64,000 bases of DNA from Kitasatospora aureofaciens (lineage in GTDB: Bacteria; Actinomycetota; Actinomycetes; Streptomycetales; Streptomycetaceae): assembly GCA_000720845.1 (NCBI GenBank), contig JODU01000010.1, forward strand, positions 186,001 through 250,000, in the 5' to 3' direction. The notes beneath the pieces are model-generated. The model was not told the origin of the DNA and did not search any database. It worked only from the letters and a program-made list of their open reading frames with translations. A program made the translations under genes and the position numbers. This document shows, one piece after another, positions 45,961-54,262 of the stretch. Each line of letters opens with the position of its first letter. Within the stretch, counting starts at the first letter, position 1.

Positions 45961-46201
45961 CCTTGCAGGTCACAAGGCGTTTCCGGCCCTCACAGAGCCG
46001 CCCAGGCACCTTCCCGTACGTGGTGGGCGACAGGCGACAAGCGCTCACGCCGCGGGGGCTTGTCAGTGGCTCGGCCTACTGTGTCGCTTGGCCGGACGGA
46101 GATCGTTAGGGACTCGCGGCAATGGGGGGTGGGTGTAAAAGGTTCCCGGCATCCAGCTCGGGACGTACATACAATCCCGTGGCCCCCACCCCCTCCTCCG
46201 C

Positions 46202-48325
46202 TCAGCTCTCGGGCGGCTGTTCGGACGCGTGCCGGCGGTGGACGTAGCGGGCCTTGGTGCCTTCCCCGACGCGGACGGCGGTGCCGTCCTTGACCCACTC
46301 CCGCAGCCACCCGACGACCGTCTGACGGGACGTGCCATGCTCGGCGGAGAGCGCGCGGGCGATCGCGGACGCTCCGGTGCCCTCCCGGCCGGCGGCCAGC
46401 AGCAGCGCCAGCGCGGCCTGCTGCGCGGGGCTGTCCTGCTCGCCCCGCAGCGCCGACAGGTTCAACCCGCCCCCGGCCGGCGGCCCGTCACTGCGCTCGG
46501 GGCCTTGCGGTTCGGGGGCGGTCCCGAACTGGGCGTCGATCTGCTCCCGGAACTGGCGCAGCATCTCGTCTTCCGGCGAAACGGGCGCCTGCTCCGGACG
46601 GTTGAACGCGGAGAGCTTCAGGCCCGAGTCGCCTGTGCCGATGGTGCTGGCGACGTTGGTGGTGGCCTGCTCCCGCATCCACGCGGTGCGCTCGCTGTCC
46701 CAGCGGCGGGAGTAGGCGGGCCCGGCCGCCTTGGCGGACACCGTGTCCAGGGTGGGGTGCCGCTCGGAGGTGGCGGCGATGATCTCCCGGATCTGGTTCG
46801 GGAGGATCCGCCACGCCTTGAACAGCGCGGCGGGGGACTCCGGGGTGCCCATGAACCCGGCGCCCTTGTGCGGTGCCTGCTCGACGCGCAGCCCGCGGGA
46901 GCCGGGGAACATCTTCGAGAGGTCCATGCCCTCGGTCTCGCCGCCGGTGAGGGCGACGCGGACCTTGGCTTCCCGGCGGATCATGAGGTTGCTGAGCACG
47001 CTGCCGGTTGCTCCGAGGGCGGTGAGGACGGTGCGGATGCCCATGGCGCGGGCGATCCGGATCACTTCCAGGATCTTGTCCCCGAGCTTGCGGACCTGCC
47101 GGTCCGGGCTGGCCAGGATCTCCGCGCCCTCGTCGATGACCAGCATGATCTGCGGAACCTTCGCGCTGATGGGCAGCAGGTCCGTGTTCGCGCGGGAGAG
47201 AACGTCCTGGTAGCCCATCTTGCGCTGCTTGGCCACGCGCACCGCCACGTCGAGCATGGTCATGGCCTCGTCGTAGGTCCCGGCGAGCCAGTCGATACCG
47301 GGCCGCACCGGCTTGCCGTCCCCTGCCTTGATCTCGCCGTTGAGGACGGGCAGCACCCACGGCAGGCCCGCACTGCCGGCGTTGAGGTCGATGACCCAGG
47401 TGAGGATGTCGTCGGCGCGGGCGAACCCGGCGAGGATCGAGTGGACCATGTTGGTCTTGCCCGATCCGGTCGGGCCGACGATGAGCGCGCACTGCTCGCG
47501 CAGGTAGGCGAGGATCTGTTCCGCGTTGGTCCGGTAGCCCCAGGGGATGCCGGTGTGGACGGACAGCGGCCCGTAGTCGGAGGGGTAGGTGCGCTCCTGC
47601 TCCAGCACGTTGACCGTGGTCACGTCGATGATGACGCGGCCCTGGTCGATGCCGGGCGACGCGGTGGCCGTGCAGCCGTGCGGCAGCCGTGCATCCGCGG
47701 ACAGGCGCGCGGACTCGGCGGCGATCTTGTTCCAGGTGGCGCCTCCGGCCGGGAGTTCGGCGTCGATGGAGTAGCCGGCGCCGGTCTCCCACTGCTCGAC
47801 GCCGACCACGCGCACGGTGATCGAGCACACCCGCTGGATGCGGTCGACCCATTCCGCGGCGATGGCCCGACGGTCCGCGGACAGCTCGGCGGCGACCTGG
47901 CGCCGCTCGGCTGCGAGGGCTTCCTCCTCGCGGGCCTCTTCGAAGAGGGCGGAGGATCGGGCGGCGGCGCCGATGCCGACGCCCATGGTCGCGAGGGAGC
48001 CGAGGGCGGCCCAGGTGAGGGGGCCGGTGGTCATGGCCCAGGTGGTCCATCCGGCGCCGACCAGCCAGCAGGCGGCGCGGGTGGCGAGGGTGCGGCCGGC
48101 GTTGCGGACGCGCAGGCCGACGATGGTGTGGCCGAGGGCGCCGGCCGCACCCACGGCGAGCGCCCAGCCGGGGGGCATGGCGGTGGCGGCGCCGGTGGTG
48201 GCGACGGCGAAGGCTCCGGTGGTGGCGGACAGGGCGCCGGTCACGGGTCCGTGACCGGCCGCCCAGTCCAGCACCGGGCCACTGCTCGCCTGCTGCTTCT
48301 TGGTGGCGGTGGCGGTGCTGCTCAT
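46202..48325 (-). CDS. traB: TraB-type FtsK/SpoIIIE DNA translocase
   Basis: The 707-aa protein transfers double-stranded element DNA between mycelia. It has N-terminal membrane segments (about 30-120), a coiled segment (125-165), then the motor domain with Walker A GPTGSGKT at 284-291 and Walker B IMLVIDEGAE near 380. A Pro-rich linker (about 600-635) precedes a C-terminal winged helix (about 640-700) that in this family reads the clt repeats. The ATG lies one base after the stop of the gene upstream. Seven overlapping or closely spaced genes upstream form one transfer operon with it. Confidence 0.94.
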   Translation of the reverse strand: MSSTATATKKQQASSGPVLDWAAGHGPVTGALSATTGAFAVATTGAATAMPPGWALAVGAAGALGHTIVGLRVRNAGRTLATRAACWLVGAGWTTWAMTTGPLTWAALGSLATMGVGIGAAARSSALFEEAREEEALAAERRQVAAELSADRRAIAAEWVDRIQRVCSITVRVVGVEQWETGAGYSIDAELPAGGATWNKIAAESARLSADARLPHGCTATASPGIDQGRVIIDVTTVNVLEQERTYPSDYGPLSVHTGIPWGYRTNAEQILAYLREQCALIVGPTGSGKTNMVHSILAGFARADDILTWVIDLNAGSAGLPWVLPVLNGEIKAGDGKPVRPGIDWLAGTYDEAMTMLDVAVRVAKQRKMGYQDVLSRANTDLLPISAKVPQIMLVIDEGAEILASPDRQVRKLGDKILEVIRIARAMGIRTVLTALGATGSVLSNLMIRREAKVRVALTGGETEGMDLSKMFPGSRGLRVEQAPHKGAGFMGTPESPAALFKAWRILPNQIREIIAATSERHPTLDTVSAKAAGPAYSRRWDSERTAWMREQATTNVASTIGTGDSGLKLSAFNRPEQAPVSPEDEMLRQFREQIDAQFGTAPEPQGPERSDGPPAGGGLNLSALRGEQDSPAQQAALALLLAAGREGTGASAIARALSAEHGTSRQTVVGWLREWVKDGTAVRVGEGTKARYVHRRHASEQPPES

Positions 48326-48326
48326 C

Positions 48327-49925
48327 TCAGACGTTCCAGCCCTTCTCTGCCTCGGTGCCGTTGCGGGGGTCCTCGTGGCGGGCGATGTCCTGCTCGTGGG
48401 CCTGGCGGAACAGCGGGCCCATCTCCTCCGCGACCGCGACCGCGCTCATGACGGCGCCGAAGATGTCGTTGAAGCCGTCCGCGACTTCCTTCTCCAGCGG
48501 GAACTCGGAGTCGGAGCGCTCGGCGAGGATCTTCATCACGTTCGCCACCGAGGTGAGGGCGGCGGGCAGTCCCTCGACCATGGCCAGGATCTCCATGGCG
48601 TTCTCGGGGTCGTAGGAGTTGGCGGCCTGCTCCATCTCGGCAGCGGCCTCTTCGAACCGGAAACCGGACACGTGTTCTCCCTCAATCGACGGGGTGTTCG
48701 TGCTGGTGGGAACGGTGGACGGGGGACGCTCGACGCTGTCGGTGATGCCGTCGGCGCCGTCCCTGGTGGCTTCCGCGTCGGCGGCGGCTTCCTGCTCGGC
48801 CTGCTCCTGGCGGATCGCCTCATCCCGTCCGGCCCGCTGCTCGGCAGCAGCACCGGCCAGACGGCGGTAGAGGCGGCGTCCGGGGTGGATGAGCCAAGGC
48901 AGTCCGAGCTTGCGGCCGATCGGGCTGGTGACCAGCCCGAGCAACCCGACCGGGAGAGCGAGCAGGGCGGCGAGCAGACGCCGGCCGTGGAACCGGGCAG
49001 CCGACCGGCGCAACGCCTGCCGCGCCGCCCGCCGGGCCGGCGCCTTACGCACCGCCGCCCGCTGGGCTGCGACCGTGCCGGCGGTCTTGGCGTCGCGCTT
49101 CGCGCGGTTCTTGCTGACCGCCGCATCGCGAGCGGCGCGGGCCTTACGGGCGGCGCTGCCGAGCATCCGGCTGGCCAGTCCGCCGTGCCGTCCGGCGCGG
49201 TGGGTGAGCCCGGCGCCGCCGTTGGCGGAGCGGGCTTTGGCGTTGCGGCGGGCGTCTGCGACCGCGCGGCGGGCCGCGGTGGTCTGCGCCCGCTGTCCGG
49301 CTCGGGAGCCGGGCGCGGCCTGCTGCGCGGACCGGCGCAGGGCCTTGACCTGCCCTGCCTTGCCCGCAGCCTTGCCGACGGCGCCGGACGCGTGCTTGGC
49401 CGTGCCCTTGCTTGCCGTGCTGCGGGGCTTGCTGGCGCTGCTCGCCCCGGTGCTGCTGTGGCGGGCGGTCGTGCCCGCTCCGCGACGGTGCTGACCGGGC
49501 CCGCTGCCCGACTTGCCACCGGAGCGACCGCCACGAGAGCCGGCCGAACGGGTACCGGCGGTGCCTGCTCCGCCGTGGCGCATGCTCGCGCTGCGGGCGG
49601 TGGATCGTCCGGCGGTGCGGGCTGCGGTGCGGTGGGCTTCCTTGCGGGGGTTGGTCTTGCGGCTGCGGGTACTGGCCACGGTGCCGAGGACGACGGCGCC
49701 GGTCGCAGCTACAGCGGCGGCGATCGGGCCGCCGGCCAGGGCGGCGGTGGCGACCATGCCCACGGTGCTGTTCGCCCCGGCCAGGGCGAGCGGGACGACC
49801 GGCCAGCCGCCGGGCGTGTGCGCAGGTCCCGTGTCGGCGGGGGCCTGCTCGACTGCTGCCGGTGCGGGCGGCGGGGGCGGTGCGGGGGCCGGGGTGGCTA
49901 CCGGCTCGGTGCTGACTTCCGTCAT
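48327..49925 (-). CDS. large basic membrane-associated AICE protein
   Basis: From the ATG at 49925 (AAGGAG ten bases upstream) the protein is 532 aa. An acidic/Pro-rich start is followed by a membrane segment (about 40-85), a long Arg/Lys/Ala/Ser-rich section (about 85-330) with very high positive charge, a second hydrophobic segment (about 320-340) and an acidic helical C-terminus (about 400-532). The basic middle could bind DNA; the two spans would place it at the membrane. It directly precedes traB. No family is recognised beyond similar proteins expected in the same place in other AICEs. Confidence 0.8.
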   Translation of the reverse strand: MTEVSTEPVATPAPAPPPPPAPAAVEQAPADTGPAHTPGGWPVVPLALAGANSTVGMVATAALAGGPIAAAVAATGAVVLGTVASTRSRKTNPRKEAHRTAARTAGRSTARSASMRHGGAGTAGTRSAGSRGGRSGGKSGSGPGQHRRGAGTTARHSSTGASSASKPRSTASKGTAKHASGAVGKAAGKAGQVKALRRSAQQAAPGSRAGQRAQTTAARRAVADARRNAKARSANGGAGLTHRAGRHGGLASRMLGSAARKARAARDAAVSKNRAKRDAKTAGTVAAQRAAVRKAPARRAARQALRRSAARFHGRRLLAALLALPVGLLGLVTSPIGRKLGLPWLIHPGRRLYRRLAGAAAEQRAGRDEAIRQEQAEQEAAADAEATRDGADGITDSVERPPSTVPTSTNTPSIEGEHVSGFRFEEAAAEMEQAANSYDPENAMEILAMVEGLPAALTSVANVMKILAERSDSEFPLEKEVADGFNDIFGAVMSAVAVAEEMGPLFRQAHEQDIARHEDPRNGTEAEKGWNV

Positions 49926-50013
49926 GCTGGGAGCACTCCTTCGCGGGAGTAGGGCCCGGCCGGTGCTGTAGGAGGCGGTTGGCCGGGCCTGCCGAATCAG
50001 GGAAAGGCGCAGT

Positions 50014-50319
50014 TCAGTGGCTGCGGTGCGGGTGACGCGCGGCGATCTCCTGCCAACGCCTGTTCTCGGCGGCATCGGCGTGGGTGAGGCTGACGCGGAA
50101 GTCGCAGCCGGGCCGCGTGCAGCGGTGCGTGGTCGTCGACCAGGCACCGACCAGGCGGAACAGCAGGCTGGAGAAGGTGGCCACGCAGGACAGGCAGCAG
50201 GCCAGCAGCAGCGTGACGGGCACGCCGTAGCCGGACAGCCGCACGCCGATCACAACGGCCAGGGCCGTACTGACGGCGACGGCGCCCGTCACCAGGGGGC
50301 GGTGACGTGTGTCTTTCAC
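50014..50319 (-). CDS. small membrane protein, spread-type
   Basis: From the GTG at 50319 (GGAG five bases upstream) the protein is 101 aa, with two transmembrane spans (about 10-30 and 33-55) and a polar C-terminus containing HRCTRPGCDF, a Cys pair. Its size and position match the SpdB-like mobile-element transfer proteins of streptomycete plasmids, which support plasmid spread along the hypha. The specific family is not certain. Confidence 0.7.
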   Translation of the reverse strand: MKDTRHRPLVTGAVAVSTALAVVIGVRLSGYGVPVTLLLACCLSCVATFSSLLFRLVGAWSTTTHRCTRPGCDFRVSLTHADAAENRRWQEIAARHPHRSH

Positions 50320-50345
50320 TCGAACTCCGTGGTCAGGAGGGACGT

Positions 50346-50684
50346 TCAGGCGGCGCGCTGTTCCTCGGGGAAGGCACACGGGGTGCACATGCCGAGCGTC
50401 GGCGGGATCACGTATCCGGCATCCCGCCGGCACTCGGGGCAGACACGGCGGGCGGCGTTCGCCTTGGCCAGCGCTGCCCACTTCGCGGGCGTCATCGGCC
50501 TCACGGGCTTGGCCTGCTCGACGCGGTAGAGGTAGGCGACCAGCGGTTCACGACGGCGGCGCGGGCGCTCGACCTGCGCGGCCACGTCCTGCCCGCCGGG
50601 CCGCAGCCCGAGCGCGCGCAGCTGGCGCTTCGTGGCCAGACCGTCGGGGGCGAGCCGCCACCGGTAGACGGGGACGGTGCCCAT
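50346..50684 (-). CDS. RRQRL-motif putative zinc-binding protein
   Basis: The 112-aa protein has a conserved-looking start PVYRWRLAPDGLATKRQLRALGLRPGG, with the KRQLR motif. It has four Cys near the end (CPECRRD and MCTPC) that could bind one zinc. Small RRQRL-type zinc proteins are typical of AICE transfer operons. Its ATG overlaps the stop codon of the gene upstream by one base (TGATG), so translation is coupled. Confidence 0.75.
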   Translation of the reverse strand: MGTVPVYRWRLAPDGLATKRQLRALGLRPGGQDVAAQVERPRRRREPLVAYLYRVEQAKPVRPMTPAKWAALAKANAARRVCPECRRDAGYVIPPTLGMCTPCAFPEEQRAA

Positions 50685-51691
50685 CACTGGCTCGCGATGG
50701 CCAGTGACGCACCGGCCGCGCTCGGGTCGCGGTGTTCGGCGTAGCGGGTGGACACCCACCCGACCGACCAGCCGCACAGCTCCGCAGCGGAGCGCACGGA
50801 CAGCCCGGCGCCGAACGCGGCGGCCACGATCTGGCGGGCGTCGTCCTCGGGGAGCTTGCCGTTGGCCGGGCCGCGGGCCAGCAGGGCGGCGCGTTCACGC
50901 TCGGCCCGCTCCTCGCGCTCCTGGTGTTCACGGCGTTCACGCGCCTCGCGTTCGGCGCGCTCGCGGGCCAGGCGTGCGGTGGCTTCCCGCTCGGCCCGTT
51001 CACGCTCCTGTTCACGCTGTTCACGCTCGCGTTCACGGCGTTCACGCTCGGCCCGCTCGGCAGCCTCCGCCCGCTCCCGGGCTTCCCGCTCCTCGCGGCG
51101 CTGCCGCTCTTCCCGCTCGGCCTGTTCGCGGGCGAGTGAGGCTTCGTGTTCACGTTGTTCACGGGCCAATTGGGCGGCGTGCTCGCGCTCCTCGCGGGCC
51201 TCGGCGCGGGCCTGTGCGGCGCGTTCGCGGGCCGTCTGCTCGCGCCGCTCCCGCTCGGCCTGCTGCTCGGCTTCCAGAGCGGCCACCGCGCGGGCGATGG
51301 CCCGCCGGTAGGCCAGGCTGGTCTCTGCGGTGACGATGAGCAGGAGCGGTGCGACGGAGTGGACGGCTACGCCGACCAGGTCTTTCTTCAGTGCGGAGTC
51401 GGCGGTGTTGAGGGCGAGGGTCATCAGCCCGGTCATCCACCGCAGCACGACGGGCCAGCGTCCGCCGTGCCCGCCCAGGCGGGCCAGGACGTCATCGAGC
51501 TTGACCACGATGACGACGGCGGCGTCCACCACGAGGGGCAGGATCGGCGCTGTCCAGTCCCACTGCTCGGCCGTGTGCGCGGCCATGAGCGGTGTGACGG
51601 TGAGGATGGAGTAGAGCATCGCACCGCACACGATGAGCCAGGTGCCGCCGGACAGGGCGCGCTCTGCTGAACGGGTCTGAACACTGTTCAC
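50684..51691 (-). CDS. spdB: DUF2637-type membrane protein with long charged helix
   Basis: The 335-aa protein has four N-terminal transmembrane segments (about 15-130). About 140 residues composed almost only of Glu, Arg and Ala in short repeats follow (about 135-275), predicted as a long single helix or coiled coil. It ends with a helix-turn-helix (GLSVRSAAELCGWSVGWVSTR). This is the DUF2637/spread-protein layout. The DNA of the helix shows many GTTCACG/CGCTC words from the repeated codons. The GTG at 51691 overlaps the gene upstream by four bases. Confidence 0.82.
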   Translation of the reverse strand: MNSVQTRSAERALSGGTWLIVCGAMLYSILTVTPLMAAHTAEQWDWTAPILPLVVDAAVVIVVKLDDVLARLGGHGGRWPVVLRWMTGLMTLALNTADSALKKDLVGVAVHSVAPLLLIVTAETSLAYRRAIARAVAALEAEQQAERERREQTARERAAQARAEAREEREHAAQLAREQREHEASLAREQAEREERQRREEREARERAEAAERAERERREREREQREQERERAEREATARLARERAEREARERREHQEREERAERERAALLARGPANGKLPEDDARQIVAAAFGAGLSVRSAAELCGWSVGWVSTRYAEHRDPSAAGASLAIASQ

Positions 51692-52221
51692 GCCGCACCC
51701 CCGACCGGCTCCGGAGCGGGCATGAACGCCCGCCGGTAGCCCTTGCAGCCGGCGTCGTAGATGAACGCCGCGACGCACCACGTGGACGCGGACGCCGGGC
51801 GTTCACCGCAGGGCACCCACGCGGTGCCGGCGGGCACGCCGTGGGTGGCCGTGTCCGCCAACGCGTCCTCGCGGGTGGCGTAGACGGTGTGCGGCTCGCC
51901 GTAGTGCATCAGCACCGTCAACGACCGCCCCACCAACACTCCCGACTCCAGAACCTCACGCAGCCGCCGGATCTCGATGTCCTTGCGCAGCAACTCCTGC
52001 TGCGCCTCGGACAGCTCCGCCAGCGCGCCGGACAGCAGGACACCCACCTCGGAGGTGGTGGCCTCGGCACGCTCCGCTCGGTCGGTGACGGCGTACAGCT
52101 CCCGCACGTGACTGCCCCACGCGGCATCCGCCCGCGCCTGTACGTCCCGCGCATCGTCGCGGGCCTGGTCGGCTTCCTGCTCCAGCCGGGCCAGATGCCC
52201 GGCGGTGACGATGCGAATCAC
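51688..52221 (-). CDS. coiled-coil AICE protein of unknown function
   Basis: The 177-aa protein begins with a helix-rich coiled coil (about 8-95) rich in Ala, Glu and Arg. A compact C-terminal part (about 100-170) follows with several Cys, Trp and aromatic residues. No family is recognised. It overlaps its neighbours by four bases on both sides and is part of the transfer operon. Confidence 0.75.
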   Translation of the reverse strand: MIRIVTAGHLARLEQEADQARDDARDVQARADAAWGSHVRELYAVTDRAERAEATTSEVGVLLSGALAELSEAQQELLRKDIEIRRLREVLESGVLVGRSLTVLMHYGEPHTVYATREDALADTATHGVPAGTAWVPCGERPASASTWCVAAFIYDAGCKGYRRAFMPAPEPVGGAA

Positions 52222-52475
52222 GCCGCCTCCCCGCAGCCAGCACGGTTGGCCAGCACCACACGCGTGGCCAGGGCCTTACGGCGGGCCCGACGGGTACGGC
52301 GGGCGTCCAGCTCGGCCGGCCGGGTCTCCAGCGCGGCAATCTCCGCGTCGACCAGGTCGACGTCCGCGAGGATCGCGGGCATCTCCAGCTCGATCGCGTC
52401 CAGCTCCGCGTCCGTCGGCTCCATCCACGGAGCGAACGCGGTAACAGCTTCCTGAACAGTGACGATGTGGTCCAT
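52218..52475 (-). CDS. first gene of the transfer operon, small helical protein
   Basis: The 85-aa protein has an acidic N-terminal half (DAELDAIELEMPAILADVDL) and an Arg-rich C-terminal half. Small proteins of this pattern, possibly DUF6284, open AICE transfer operons. GAGGA lies nine bases before the ATG. Its promoter with two operators is at 52906-52949, leaving a leader of about 430 bases. Confidence 0.75.
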   Translation of the reverse strand: MDHIVTVQEAVTAFAPWMEPTDAELDAIELEMPAILADVDLVDAEIAALETRPAELDARRTRRARRKALATRVVLANRAGCGEAA

Positions 52476-53131
52476 GGGTCGTGTTCCTCTCACAGTGGAA
52501 CGGCCCGAACGCGGCTCCCGGGAGGCACCCCGGGAGCTGCTCGCCGTTGGAGTCGGGTCCGGCTCCCCGCTCCCGTCCGTCCGCCTCACGCAGTGCGCGG
52601 GACGGACGGGCGGAAGAGGCAGCCGGCCGCGGCAGCAGCGCCGCGAGCCAGGACGGACCGAACTGGCGACGGCGCCGCTGGCCGGTCCGTACCGACGGCG
52701 CCCGAAAATGTCGTCGGTACACACCGACCTCCCGCATTCGCAGGGACGTGAGGCGCGGCCTACTGCCGCGCGTTCCGTCTTTTCGACTCGGGGAGACGGG
52801 GCCCACCTATGCAGTTCTCAAAGAGCCGGCGCTTCCTTCGAGCCCGTTTCACGGAGCCCTCCGGGCGTTCGCCTCACACACCGTCGATCGGGACTAGCCC
52901 GTAACCTGGTGCGCACCAGAATAATGCATCTGGTGCGCACCAGTGTCAAGGTGGTCCGCTGCTTCGAGCCGCGGTCACCTCGTCGCGGTGCACCTCCAGA
53001 AGACCTCTGGAGACAGTGGCCGCGGTAGCCAACACGGCTTAACATCCGGCCTGTTAAGGGCTGTTGACCTGCGGTGATGTGCGGCATCCTGGCAAGGTGG
53101 TGTGAGCGGAACCAACGTCGGGAGGGCGCCC
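52476..53131. other. control region between transfer operon and XRE gene
   Basis: This 656-bp divergent region contains the promoter and two palindromes at 52906-52949. The part from 52476 to 52890, the leader of the transfer transcript, has no recognised element; several open frames in it lack ribosome-binding sites. The XRE gene starts at the right end after GGAGG. Confidence 0.6.
52906..52949 (-). promoter_or_regulatory. transfer-operon promoter with twin GntR operators
   Basis: On the minus strand a consensus -35 TTGACA (plus 52944-52949) and a -10 CATTAT (plus 52921-52926) are 17 bp apart. Perfect palindromes CTGGTGCGCACCAG occupy the spacer (52930-52943) and the position just after the -10 (52906-52919), 24 bp centre to centre. 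TGGTGCGCACCA is a typical GntR half-site pair, so the GntR-NUDIX protein at 54246-55037 is the likely repressor. Confidence 0.8.
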
Positions 53132-54262
53132 GTGAATACGGGACTTCGCAACGCGCGGACGGCGCGCGGATGGTCGCAGGAACGACTGGTTCGCGAGATC
53201 GAGCAGTACGCCCGGCGGAACCTCACGGACGTTGCGTCGACCGCGAGTCTGCGGGTGTACGTCTCCGAGTGGGAGAACGGCAAGCGCACCATCTCCGACC
53301 GGTACGCACGCGTCCTGCGACAACTCCTCGGCGTCACGGACGGGGAGCTGCGGGAGACCGACCCGGTACCGGCGGCGCCGACCGCAGACGGTTACGACGA
53401 CCTACTGAGCCGGATCGACTCGGCGAGCAGTGTCGGTGAGTCCATGGTGAAGGCGTTCAACGACCAGACCGAACTACTGCGCACCATGGACCGCCAGAGG
53501 GGCGCTGCAGCCCTGGTCGACCAGATGACCGGCCACCTGTCCGCCCTCGAAGACGCACTCAACTTCGCGGTACTGCCCACCACGCGCCGACCCGTGGCGC
53601 TCGCGCTCGCCGGCGCGTCGACTCTCGCGGCGTGGCAGGCCATCGACTCGGGAGCGGTTGAGCGAGCGTGGCGGCACTACGAACTCGCCAAGCGGGCGGC
53701 CCGCGACGCTGAAGAGCCGATGTACCTGGCCCACGCCATGGGCGAGCAGGCGTACGTGCTCTGCGAGGCGGGGCGGCCGACGCTCGCCGTCGACCTGGTG
53801 CGCGACGCACAGCGCACCGTCGGCCCGTCCGGGTCCGCTCGACTGCGGGCGTGGCTGTACGCGGCGGAAGCCGAGATGTGCGCGCATGCCGAGATGCCGG
53901 ACGACAGTCGGCGTGCGCTGGAAGCGGCCTTGGCCGTCATCCCGTCGGGTCCCGAGGACCGGGACCCGGACATGCTGAGCATCTTCCTGAACGGCGCTCA
54001 TCTCGCCCGATGGCAAGGAAACGTGCTCGCTCTCCTCGGGGAGGAGTCGGCGGTCACCAGCCTCTACAGCGCGCTCGAAGTCATGGACCCGACGTTTGTG
54101 CGTGCCCGTGCCGGGCTCCACGCCGACCTGGCGCAAGCGCACCTCACGCGAGCCGAGTACGACGACGCCAGCACGCACCTGCGGCAGGCTCGCCTGTTGG
54201 CGGGCCGTACCGGATCGGTCCGGCAGCGTCGTCGCGTCGACCTGCTCAGTGCGCGGTTGTGA
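53132..54262 (+). CDS. XRE-type regulator with TPR-like C-terminus
   Basis: From the GTG at 53132 (GGAGG six bases upstream) the protein is 376 aa. A Cro/CI helix-turn-helix (about 5-70, RTARGWSQERLVREI and VSEWENGKRTISDRY) is followed by an all-helical region (about 130-370) with TPR-like periodicity. Such regulators are common in Streptomyces genomes and mobile elements and may sense a peptide or metabolite. It is divergent from the transfer operon and its 3' end overlaps the GntR-NUDIX gene by 17 bp. Confidence 0.85.
   Translation: MNTGLRNARTARGWSQERLVREIEQYARRNLTDVASTASLRVYVSEWENGKRTISDRYARVLRQLLGVTDGELRETDPVPAAPTADGYDDLLSRIDSASSVGESMVKAFNDQTELLRTMDRQRGAAALVDQMTGHLSALEDALNFAVLPTTRRPVALALAGASTLAAWQAIDSGAVERAWRHYELAKRAARDAEEPMYLAHAMGEQAYVLCEAGRPTLAVDLVRDAQRTVGPSGSARLRAWLYAAEAEMCAHAEMPDDSRRALEAALAVIPSGPEDRDPDMLSIFLNGAHLARWQGNVLALLGEESAVTSLYSALEVMDPTFVRARAGLHADLAQAHLTRAEYDDASTHLRQARLLAGRTGSVRQRRRVDLLSARL

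Noticed and set aside
48300..49952. A 550-codon plus-strand frame opposite the basic AICE protein.
   Set aside because: It is the antisense of an Arg/Ala-rich gene; it has no ribosome-binding site or domain and opposes the operon.
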